DNA of 5,124 nucleotides from Alphaproteobacteria bacterium (GTDB lineage Bacteria > Pseudomonadota > Alphaproteobacteria > CBDBCS01 > JAHZLG01), in the NCBI GenBank assembly GCA_022599995.1, contig JAHZLG010000288.1, forward strand, positions 1 to 5,124, written 5' to 3'. The notes under the pieces were generated by a model, which was not told the DNA's origin, ran no database searches, and worked only from the letters and a program-made list of their open reading frames with translations. Numbering within the stretch: the stretch's first letter is position 1; every line of letters begins with the position of its first letter. Made by a program: the position numbers and the translations under genes. Below are positions 1-5,124 of the stretch, piece by piece.

Positions 1-3000
1 GGTGATACCTTCATCGGAGGCTTAGGTTCCGATGCAGTATCCTATGAATTCGCTTCCGAGGGACTCGTGATAAACTTGCTCGGCAGTGCAGATTATATTA
101 CCTCGGGTGCGGCCGTTGGAGACACCTTCAAAAGTATCGAGCGCGTCGTCGGCTCTGCTTACGCTGACACCATTGTTGCCGACAATAGCGGGGGCACTCT
201 CGATGGCGGCGAAGGCGATGACATGCTCATCGGGGGAACAGGGGGGGATACCTTCATCGGAGGCGCAGGTTTTGATACCGTATCCTATGAAAACGCCTCC
301 CAATACATAAAAATAGATTATAAGCAGGCTCGCTTGGTTGGCAGCGGCGGCGCTGGAGGTGACTACTTTGACAGTATCGAGCATTTAATCGGCACTAGCT
401 ATGCCGACAAGATAACTATATTTGACTATTCCGGCGACTTGACCTTCATTGGCGGCGAAGGCAACGATGAAGTTTGGTCAGGCCGGGGGAATGATGTCAT
501 CAATGGTGGGGATGGCAATGATCATATTTCGGGTCGGGACGGAGACGATGTTCTCAAAGGAGGGGACGGCGATGATGATCTTAGGGGAAACAATGGAAAT
601 GATGTTGTCTATGGTGGGGATGGCAACGACATCATCTACGGAGGGCATGGCGACGATCGATTGGAAGGGGGAAATGGTGATGATAGACTCGAAGGTAGAT
701 TTGGCAGCGACGTACTCATCGGGGGAGCAGGCACCGATACCGCCGCTTATAGGCATGCCCCCGAAGGACTGGTGATAAGCCTGCGTGCCATGAATGACAG
801 CGATGATAATGCGGTGAACTACATTTCAACCGGAGTTGCCCAGGGAGATGTCTTCGAAAGCATCGAGCGAGTAGAGGGTTCTTACTATGCTGATACCATT
901 GTTGCCGACAACAGCGGGATGACACTTGATGGCGATACTGGCGATGACCTACTCGTTGGAGGAGCAGGAGGCGATACCTTCATCGGAGGCTTAGGTTCCG
1001 ATGCAGCATCCTATGAACTTGCTTCCGAGGGCCTCGTGATAAACTTGCTCGGCAGTGCAGATTACATTACCTCGGGTGAGGCTGTTGGAGACACCTTCAA
1101 CAGTATCGAGCGCGTCGTCGGCTCTGCCTACGCTGATACCATCGTGGCTAGCAGTTACCTGATAACCCTCGATGGCGGAGATGGCGATGACCTGCTTGTC
1201 GCAGGTGCCAATGCGAGTTCCTTCATCGGAGGCTCGGGGACTGATGCCGTTTCCTACGAGAACTCCTCCCAATACATAAATATAGAATATAGCTCTCAGG
1301 ATAATCGCTTCATTGGCAGCGCCGCCGCCGGAGGTGACTACTTTGACAGTATCGAGCAATTCATTGGCACCAGCTATGCCGACTGGATAACTATACAAGA
1401 CTATGCTGGCGACGTGACCATCAGTGGTGGCGAAGGCAACGATATTATCTCCGGAGGGCATGGCGACGATCACCTAGAGGGAGGAGGTGGCGATGATACA
1501 CTTGTGGGCGGCACCGGAGGCGATGCATTTGTCGGGGGAGCTGGCACCGACACTGCATCTTATGCCTCCAGCACCCAAGGGCTGGTGATTAGCTTGCAGA
1601 CTGTGAGCGATGACAGCGAAGTTCATGCGTTGAGCTTTAGTTCTAACGGCGATGCCGAGGGAGACGTTTTCGAAGGTATCGAACACATCATTGGCTCTGA
1701 CTATGCTGATACCATCGTTGCCGACGACAGTGGGATGATCCTCGATGGCGGAGATGGCGATGACCTGCTCGTAGGAGGAGCAGGGGGCGATGCCTTCATC
1801 GGAGGCTTAGGTTCCGATGAAGCATCCTATGAACTCGCTTCCGAGGGAATCACGATCACTCTCCAAGACGACCTAGATGATTACGTTGCCTCGGGCGGTG
1901 CTACGGGAGATACCTTCGATAGCATCGAACGCTTTGTCGGCTCGCACTATTCTGACTACTTGCGCGGAAATGCATTCGCAAATTACTTTGATGGAGGAGA
2001 TGGCGATGACCTTCTTGTTGGTGGCACTAACGCTGATGTTTTGATTGGGGGTGCCGGTGCCGACGAGCTTCGCGGGGGAAGCGGCTTTGATACCGCATCC
2101 TATGCCACTGCCACCGAAGGGGCGGTGATCACCATGCTCGAGGGGACTGATTATGTTGCCACGGGCGATGCTGCGGGAGATACCTTCGATAGCATCGAGC
2201 GCATCGTTGGCTCTGCCTATGGCGATACCCTTGTTGCCGATAACAGCGGGATGACTCTTGATGGAGAAGGTAGCGATGACCTTCTTGTTGGAGGCACAGG
2301 AGCCGACCATCTCACCGGCGGCGAAGGCGATGATGTGCTCAATGGCGGCGCAGGAGCCGACCAGCTCATCGGAGGTGCAGGCACCGATACTGTGTCCTAC
2401 GACTCCGCCACCGAAGGGATGGTGCTCAACTTGAAAGTGGGGTCTGATTATGTCTCCTCGGGCGATGCTGTGGGAGACTCCTTCGAAGACATCGAACGCT
2501 TCGTTGGCTCGCGGCATAATGACACATTGGTCGCAGCTAATAGCGGGTCTAGCCTCGATGGCAACGATGGGGAAGACGTCCTCATCGGCGGCGAAGGCGA
2601 TGATGTGCTCGATGGCGGCGAAGGAGTCGACTACCTCACCGGCGGCGAAGGCGATGATGTGCTCGATGGCGGCGAAGGAGCCGACGTTATCCACGGAGGT
2701 GCAGGCACCGATACCCTCTCGTATGCCTCACTGAGCCACGGTGTCACCATCGTGGTGAGTTATGGGTCAAGCGATGAGCCTCTGCTCTATGCGCAAGGGT
2801 CGGCAGAATTCCTTGCCGATACCTTCACCGGCATCGAACGATACGCCGGGTCTGCATTCGATGACGTGTTCCATGCCTCTTATGCCTACGCAGTAAGTGG
2901 ACACTTCGATGGGCTGGCCGGCAATGATACCTACTACGGCTATTATGGCAGAGATGTTTTCATGGCCGGGGAAGGAGCCGATCACCACGATGGCGGCGTA

Positions 3001-4335
3001 GGGCAAGATACCATCGATTTCAGCGACTCAGGAGCCATCACCATCGACTTGGTCAACACAGGCGCCAGTACAGGCCATGCCATAGGCGATACGTACACCA
3101 ATATGGAGGTCTTTGTTCTGGGCGATGAGAATGATAAAGTAGTTTTGTCCGATGACTCATCGATCTTTTATATCACGGCCGGCGATGGTCATGACGAACT
3201 CCACGGTCGTAATGACAAACTGGACAAATTTAGAGGTGGCAACGGGGACGATATCCTCTACGGCTATGGCGGTCTGGATAATCTGTACGGCGACAGTGGG
3301 AACGATACCATCTATGGCGGCGAAGGCAATGACATTATCCGAGGAGGATATGACAACGATACCCTCTACGGGGAAGGGGGCAATGACAGTATCAGAGGAG
3401 AATGGGGGAGCGACACCATCTATGGCGGTGCCGGTGATGATGTTCTTAGTGGCGAAGGCGGCAACGATGTGATCTACACCGGCGAAGGAAACGACCGCGT
3501 CTATGGCCACAGTGGGCACGACACCATCTACGCAGACGGCGGAAGAAATGATGTGTGGGGGGGCTCTGGGAATGATAAATTCCACATATCATCGACAAAC
3601 AACGATGCACTCGGTGGCTCTGGCAACGATACCTTCTACATTTCGGGTCAATCGAACACGATTGATGGCAATAGCGGTATTGATACGGTTTCCTTTAAAT
3701 ATGCCAGCAGCAGTATCCAAATCGACCTCGAGGGTGATGCCTCTTCCTATGGCGGGTCGGCGCGGCACAATGTCTTTGAGAACACCGAGATACTCCACGC
3801 ATCTGACCATGACGATGACCTGCGCGGCGATAGTGGCAAGCAACAACTCTGGGGTTTAGCCGGCAACGACTATCTCGCCGGTCGCGGGGGTAATGATTCC
3901 CTGATTGGTGGGGAAGGGGATGATGAACTCGATGGTGGCTCAGGCAACGACTTTCTCATGGGCAAAGAAGGGGACGATCTTATCATTGGTGGCGGTGGAA
4001 CGGATACTGTCTTGTTCGATGATGACATTTCGTCTTACCGTGTTCGCTGGGCGACCAGTGATGATTCTGACCTTGTGTTGAGGAACCAGCTTGTTTTTGA
4101 TGACTCACAGGGGAATAACTTGGACGGGACCGACACCCTCAGTGAGGTCGAGGTGATAGACTTCTTGGATTACTCCCTTGATGCCCTGGGCCTGCACAAT
4201 GTGCTGGCTGAAAATATTGGATGGAGCGGCAACACCAACTGGAACGATGCCTCCTTCGATCTCAATGCGGCAGAGGATAATGCTTGGGTTGATGTCTATG
4301 GTTTGTTCGTGCAAAATCCTGGTCTTATGGTGTGA
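1..4335 (+). CDS. Giant RTX calcium-binding repeat protein, probable type I-secreted surface or extracellular protein (5' partial)
   Basis: The reading frame is open from base 1 to the TGA at 4333-4335, giving 1,444 visible residues. The GTG at 67 is an internal Val, because homologous sequence (FIGGLGSDA, SYE) is already present upstream of it, so the true start is outside the window. Residues 8-1331 are repeat modules starting at nt 22, 265, 727, 991, 1234, 1540, 1807, 2080, 2377, 2701, 2998 and 3673. Most carry a D-T-x-S-Y start, a GDTFxSIE core, a GSxYADT motif and GGxGxDxux nonapeptides. In known RTX proteins such nonapeptides fold into Ca2+-bound parallel beta-rolls after export. Residues 1332-1444 form a non-repetitive cap, including a DGTDTLSEVE motif that resembles the segment often following the last RTX block. 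I noticed no cysteine, lysine is rare and the protein is strongly acidic, all typical of RTX proteins. No enzymatic domain is visible; an N-terminal adhesin or hydrolase domain could lie upstream. The RTX family call is near certain; the specific function (adhesin, surface layer, toxin or enzyme) is unknown. Confidence 0.95.
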   Translation, partial: GDTFIGGLGSDAVSYEFASEGLVINLLGSADYITSGAAVGDTFKSIERVVGSAYADTIVADNSGGTLDGGEGDDMLIGGTGGDTFIGGAGFDTVSYENASQYIKIDYKQARLVGSGGAGGDYFDSIEHLIGTSYADKITIFDYSGDLTFIGGEGNDEVWSGRGNDVINGGDGNDHISGRDGDDVLKGGDGDDDLRGNNGNDVVYGGDGNDIIYGGHGDDRLEGGNGDDRLEGRFGSDVLIGGAGTDTAAYRHAPEGLVISLRAMNDSDDNAVNYISTGVAQGDVFESIERVEGSYYADTIVADNSGMTLDGDTGDDLLVGGAGGDTFIGGLGSDAASYELASEGLVINLLGSADYITSGEAVGDTFNSIERVVGSAYADTIVASSYLITLDGGDGDDLLVAGANASSFIGGSGTDAVSYENSSQYINIEYSSQDNRFIGSAAAGGDYFDSIEQFIGTSYADWITIQDYAGDVTISGGEGNDIISGGHGDDHLEGGGGDDTLVGGTGGDAFVGGAGTDTASYASSTQGLVISLQTVSDDSEVHALSFSSNGDAEGDVFEGIEHIIGSDYADTIVADDSGMILDGGDGDDLLVGGAGGDAFIGGLGSDEASYELASEGITITLQDDLDDYVASGGATGDTFDSIERFVGSHYSDYLRGNAFANYFDGGDGDDLLVGGTNADVLIGGAGADELRGGSGFDTASYATATEGAVITMLEGTDYVATGDAAGDTFDSIERIVGSAYGDTLVADNSGMTLDGEGSDDLLVGGTGADHLTGGEGDDVLNGGAGADQLIGGAGTDTVSYDSATEGMVLNLKVGSDYVSSGDAVGDSFEDIERFVGSRHNDTLVAANSGSSLDGNDGEDVLIGGEGDDVLDGGEGVDYLTGGEGDDVLDGGEGADVIHGGAGTDTLSYASLSHGVTIVVSYGSSDEPLLYAQGSAEFLADTFTGIERYAGSAFDDVFHASYAYAVSGHFDGLAGNDTYYGYYGRDVFMAGEGADHHDGGVGQDTIDFSDSGAITIDLVNTGASTGHAIGDTYTNMEVFVLGDENDKVVLSDDSSIFYITAGDGHDELHGRNDKLDKFRGGNGDDILYGYGGLDNLYGDSGNDTIYGGEGNDIIRGGYDNDTLYGEGGNDSIRGEWGSDTIYGGAGDDVLSGEGGNDVIYTGEGNDRVYGHSGHDTIYADGGRNDVWGGSGNDKFHISSTNNDALGGSGNDTFYISGQSNTIDGNSGIDTVSFKYASSSIQIDLEGDASSYGGSARHNVFENTEILHASDHDDDLRGDSGKQQLWGLAGNDYLAGRGGNDSLIGGEGDDELDGGSGNDFLMGKEGDDLIIGGGGTDTVLFDDDISSYRVRWATSDDSDLVLRNQLVFDDSQGNNLDGTDTLSEVEVIDFLDYSLDALGLHNVLAENIGWSGNTNWNDASFDLNAAEDNAWVDVYGLFVQNPGLMV
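451..726 (+). repeat. RTX nonapeptide array 1 (10 units)
   Basis: Ten in-register nonapeptides (27 bp each, 451-720) followed by a terminal GG encode the GGxGxDxux pattern, for example GGDGNDIIY and GGHGDDRLE. Units 2, 4, 6 and 10 have the second Gly replaced (SGRGND, GRDGDD, GNNGND, GRFGSD), but the Asp at position 6 is kept in all ten. This predicts a regular Ca2+-binding beta-roll. It is the longest array in the first half of the window. Confidence 0.93.
1426..1539 (+). repeat. Short RTX nonapeptide array (4 units)
   Basis: Four nonapeptides (GGEGNDIIS, GGHGDDHLE, GGGGDDTLV, GGTGGDAFV) plus GG close the second c-type module. This is the paralogous position of the ten-unit array at 451-726, so unit number differs between otherwise matching modules. 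That is the pattern expected from gain or loss of 27-bp units. Confidence 0.88.
2317..2370 (+). repeat. 54-bp repeat, copy 1 (two RTX nonapeptides)
   Basis: This copy encodes GGEGDDVLN plus GGAGADQLI. Its first 24 bases, through the gatgatgtgctc stretch, are identical to the start of the two tandem copies at 2587-2640 and 2641-2694. It lies in the nonapeptide tract of the preceding module, about 270 bp upstream of them. Confidence 0.75.
2587..2694 (+). repeat. Tandem 54-bp repeat, copies 2 and 3 (four RTX nonapeptides)
   Basis: Two adjacent 54-bp units encode GGEGDDVLD-GGEGVDYLT and GGEGDDVLD-GGEGADVIH. Their first 40 bases are identical, including at synonymous positions, and they differ only in the last 14 or so. 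Neighbouring RTX repeats encode similar peptides with varied codons, so this stretch looks like a recent duplication or gene conversion. Confidence 0.85.
3235..3672 (+). repeat. RTX nonapeptide array 2 (about 16 units, some degenerate)
   Basis: Sixteen 27-bp units run in register from 3235 to 3666 and end in GN. The central ones are canonical (GDSGNDTIY, GGEGNDIIR, GGAGDDVLS). Tyr ends many units, more than in array 1. Toward the 3' end the pattern decays: ADGGRNDVW has its Asp shifted by one, and ISSTNNDAL and ISGQSNTID lack the Gly-rich loop, although the nine-residue spacing persists. Just upstream (3205-3234) is a ten-residue, Lys-containing interruption, GRNDKLDKFR. Confidence 0.9.
3826..3993 (+). 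repeat. RTX nonapeptide array 3 (6 units, last before the C-terminal cap)
   Basis: Six in-register nonapeptides (GDSGKQQLW, GLAGNDYLA, GRGGNDSLI, GGEGDDELD, GGSGNDFLM, GKEGDDLII) plus GG form the last beta-roll before the C-terminal cap. The first unit has KQ in place of the Asn-Asp Ca2+ ligands; the remaining five are regular. In characterised RTX proteins, the roll nearest the C-terminus, together with its capping sequence, starts folding once outside the cell. Confidence 0.9.
3994..4332 (+). other. RTX C-terminal cap and probable type I secretion signal
   Basis: These 113 residues follow the last GG of the repeats and contain no nonapeptide. They open with GGTDTVLFDDDISSYRVRW and include DGTDTLSEVEVIDF, which resembles the DTLxxVExxxF segment common after the last RTX block. 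The final 83 residues (from 4084) contain no Lys or Arg and are rich in Asp, Asn, Leu, Val and Trp. The chain ends in a short hydrophobic run. Type I secretion signals are uncleaved, C-terminal and poorly conserved in sequence, so this call rests on position and composition. Confidence 0.7.
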
Positions 4336-4349
4336 TATACCAAAGGTAC

Positions 4350-4382
4350 GGTTCGGGAAACTGCCACGTGGTTGCCCGAGCC
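4350..4382 (+). terminator. Intergenic stem-loop after the RTX gene, possible weak terminator
   Basis: Bases 4350-4357 (ggttcggg) pair with 4375-4382 (cccgagcc) in an 8-bp stem with one G-U pair. The 17-base loop contains the small palindrome ccacgtgg. The stem begins 14 bases after the RTX stop codon, where a terminator would be expected. No T-tract follows (the next bases are attgcgcc), so it does not fit a canonical intrinsic terminator. It could stabilise the 3' end or be chance. Confidence 0.35.
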
Positions 4383-4413
4383 ATTGCGCCTCCGTCGCGA
4401 TGCGAAGCACTGT

Positions 4414-4419
4414 AGCAGG
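4414..4419 (+). promoter_or_regulatory. Putative ribosome binding site for the ATG at 4428
   Basis: AGCAGG, one mismatch from AGGAGG, lies 8 bases before the ATG at 4428. An in-frame TAG at 4413-4415 overlaps it and closes the frame upstream, so 4428 is the first ATG available. The site supports this start, but a stronger match (GGGAGGG at 4484-4490) precedes a competing TTG at 4497. Confidence 0.45.
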
Positions 4420-4427
4420 GTGTTGAA

Positions 4428-5124
4428 ATGCTGGCCAACATTGATCTGATGCCCTCATCCCTCTTGCGTGGCGCGGGAGGGGTGGGAGGGCATTCCTTGC
4501 TTTCCGCTTGGAGTCGCCCTGCTCGTCAAGCTGCGGGAGGCCTGTCCTTGCTCCCGCTGCTGTTGCTGGCGGCTTGTAACGCACAACAAGAGGCCCTTGT
4601 GGCTGAAGACACCCCTGTGCCGTCTGATACCGGTGATACCCCGCCGAATGGCAACGGTGCTCAAGTCACGCCCACGCAGTCGGTTACCATCACGCCAGAG
4701 GAGGAGCCTAAGGAAGAGGAAGAGCCTAAGGAAGAGCCGCCTCTACAATCCTTTACCATCACCATCGAGACCAGTCCGTTTGCCCCTTTGGCCATTGGCT
4801 TCCGAGGCAACGGTGGCATCACGCTGAATGTCTCCGAATACTTCTTGATCCCGGACAACCTGACAAACGCCCAATTGATGAGCAGTGTCGGGACTTTTGA
4901 TGACAGTGGTTTCCTTGTTCTCAGCGGCGAAGAAATCATGGACGGATCAAACGTCATTGCCATTAGCGTGCTCGATGTTGCGCAAGGGGCACGTGGGGTT
5001 CATACCATAGATGTCATGGTGGACAAAGTCCTTACCGCGCGACAAGAGCCCGGTGCGGTCTCGGAAGTAGCGGCGGACGATATCGGTGCGTTGGTTTTTA
5101 TCAGCACTGCTGATCTTTTTTTCA
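4428..5124 (+). CDS. Putative exported lipoprotein with Pro/Glu-rich linker and unidentified beta-rich domain (3' partial)
   Basis: The frame runs from ATG 4428 to the window end without a stop (232 codons visible). A Leu-rich hydrophobic stretch ends in the lipobox LLAAC with the cysteine at residue 50, which predicts cleavage by signal peptidase II and lipidation. The residue after Cys is Asn rather than Asp, so by the enterobacterial +2 rule outer-membrane sorting is favoured. Residues 51-106 form a Pro/Thr/Gly/Glu-rich linker, with EEPKEE twice near its end. Residues 107-232 alternate hydrophobic and polar residues (FTITIET, ITLNVSEYF, VIAISVLDV, HTIDVMV), suggesting a beta-sandwich such as an Ig- or cadherin-like fold; I do not recognise the family. 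Forty-nine residues before the Cys is long for a lipoprotein signal. TTG 4497 would place the Cys at residue 27, with an Arg-containing n-region. The gene lies 92 bases downstream of the RTX gene on the same strand, so co-transcription is possible. Confidence 0.8.
   Translation, partial: MLANIDLMPSSLLRGAGGVGGHSLLSAWSRPARQAAGGLSLLPLLLLAACNAQQEALVAEDTPVPSDTGDTPPNGNGAQVTPTQSVTITPEEEPKEEEEPKEEPPLQSFTITIETSPFAPLAIGFRGNGGITLNVSEYFLIPDNLTNAQLMSSVGTFDDSGFLVLSGEEIMDGSNVIAISVLDVAQGARGVHTIDVMVDKVLTARQEPGAVSEVAADDIGALVFISTADLFF
4448..4494 (+). promoter_or_regulatory. Strong imperfect hairpin overlapping a G-quadruplex motif at the lipoprotein gene start
   Basis: Bases 4457-4467 pair with 4473-4483 (11 bp, three G-U, 5-base loop). 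After a two-base bulge (4484-4485), bases 4448-4456 pair with 4486-4494 (9 bp, one G-U). The 3' arm contains GGGAGGGGTGGGAGGG at 4475-4490, four G-tracts with very short loops, the standard G-quadruplex pattern on the coding strand. The same arm contains the Shine-Dalgarno-like GGGAGGG that precedes TTG 4497 by 6 bases. The two structures exclude each other and both would hide that site. The hairpin lacks a following T-tract, so termination is less likely. A regulatory role is inferred; the pairing is seen directly. Confidence 0.5.
4701..4736 (+). repeat. 18-bp tandem repeat encoding EEPKEE
   Basis: Two adjacent 18-bp units (4701-4718 and 4719-4736) differ at one base, gag versus gaa. Each encodes EEPKEE within the acidic linker of the lipoprotein. 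The unit length is a multiple of three, so copy-number changes would alter linker length without breaking the frame. Such charged Pro-containing segments often act as extended spacers between a lipid anchor and a folded domain. Confidence 0.85.

Larger units (their letters stand above)
22..1806 (+). repeat. Higher-order module repeat (b-c, a-b-c, a) in the RTX gene
   Basis: Six consecutive modules fall into three types in a fixed order. Type b (22-264 and 991-1233) contains GLVINLLGSADYITSG and is 81 residues in both copies. Type c (265-726 and 1234-1539) contains SQYI, GGDYFDSIE and GTSYAD, and ends in a nonapeptide array. Type a (727-990 and 1540-1806) contains GLVISL and a longer loop, then GDVFE and YADTIVAD. 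The module after 1806 opens like type b (LGSDEASYELASEG), then diverges. The b-c block therefore recurs as a unit, with bases 1-171 matching 970-1140 at all but 11 positions by eye. The second copy has two extra codons in its c module. The c modules differ mainly in the number of nonapeptides, ten in the first and four in the second. Confidence 0.85.

Noticed and set aside
67..69. GTG as the start codon of the RTX gene
   Set aside because: The frame is open to base 1 and the upstream 22 codons are homologous to residues in the later modules, so this GTG is an internal Val and the gene starts outside the window.
451..726. Repetitive DNA as a CRISPR array
   Set aside because: The 27-bp periodicity is codon-based, imperfect and without spacers; it encodes RTX nonapeptides.
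1873..2694. A 273-codon open frame on the minus strand with recurring AIEHIIAFAA-like peptides
   Set aside because: It is the reverse-complement image of the GGEGDDVLD-type repeats. Its own repetitiveness follows the plus-strand RTX units, it has no recognisable domain, and it lies wholly within the RTX gene.
4336..4427. A sigma70-type promoter for the lipoprotein gene
   Set aside because: I could not find a -35 and -10 pair with acceptable sequence and spacing in the gap; ttgccc near 4373 has no matching -10 box downstream.
4105..4584. A 159-codon minus-strand frame across the RTX 3' end, the intergenic gap and the lipoprotein start
   Set aside because: It overlaps two well-supported plus-strand genes, its product has no recognisable motif, and its N-terminus is the antisense of the lipoprotein signal peptide region.
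4468..4827. A plus-strand frame rich in Arg and Ser (GTG start) overlapping the lipoprotein gene
   Set aside because: It is in a different frame from the lipobox, linker and beta-rich domain, and its RKRKS-type composition is the out-of-frame reading of the GAG/AAG repeats.

Overview
The window holds two genes on the + strand, both cut by its edges. About 85% of it is the 3' part of one very long RTX (repeats-in-toxin) protein gene. A short intergenic gap follows, then the start of a lipoprotein gene that runs off the right edge. The RTX calcium-binding repeats, a C-terminus of type I secretion character and a lipobox all point to a Gram-negative bacterium, most likely a proteobacterium. Moderate-to-high G+C and long interrupted RTX arrays would suit a free-living, perhaps aquatic, alphaproteobacterium. 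That last step is inference; nothing here fixes the taxon.

Positions 1-4335 are open from the first base and encode 1,444 residues, with no cysteine noticed on reading. At least ten homologous modules of about 80-155 residues follow one another. Each joins a beta-rich unit (a D-T-x-S-Y start, a G-D-T-F-x-S-I-E core, then a G-S-x-Y-A-D-T motif) to a stretch of GGxGxDxux nonapeptides. Modules 1-6 form a higher-order pattern (b-c, a-b-c, a-b'), so blocks of several modules were duplicated together. Three longer nonapeptide arrays lie at 451-726, 3235-3672 and 3826-3993. The last 113 residues are non-repetitive, acidic and hydrophobic, as expected of an RTX C-terminal cap and secretion signal.

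Positions 4336-4427 are intergenic and hold one stem-loop without a T-tract. A lipoprotein gene begins at 4428 (ATG), or possibly at 4497 (TTG). It has a lipobox, a Pro/Glu-rich linker containing an 18-bp tandem repeat, and an unrecognised beta-rich domain cut by the window end. Between its two candidate starts lie a strong imperfect hairpin and an overlapping G-quadruplex motif. This is the most unusual non-coding signal in the window.

The likely common theme is the cell surface: a secreted Ca2+-binding repeat protein and an exported lipoprotein. No type I secretion gene (ABC transporter, membrane fusion protein, TolC) lies inside the window, so a functional link between the two genes is only suggested by adjacency. 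I see no RNA gene, mobile element or CRISPR array.
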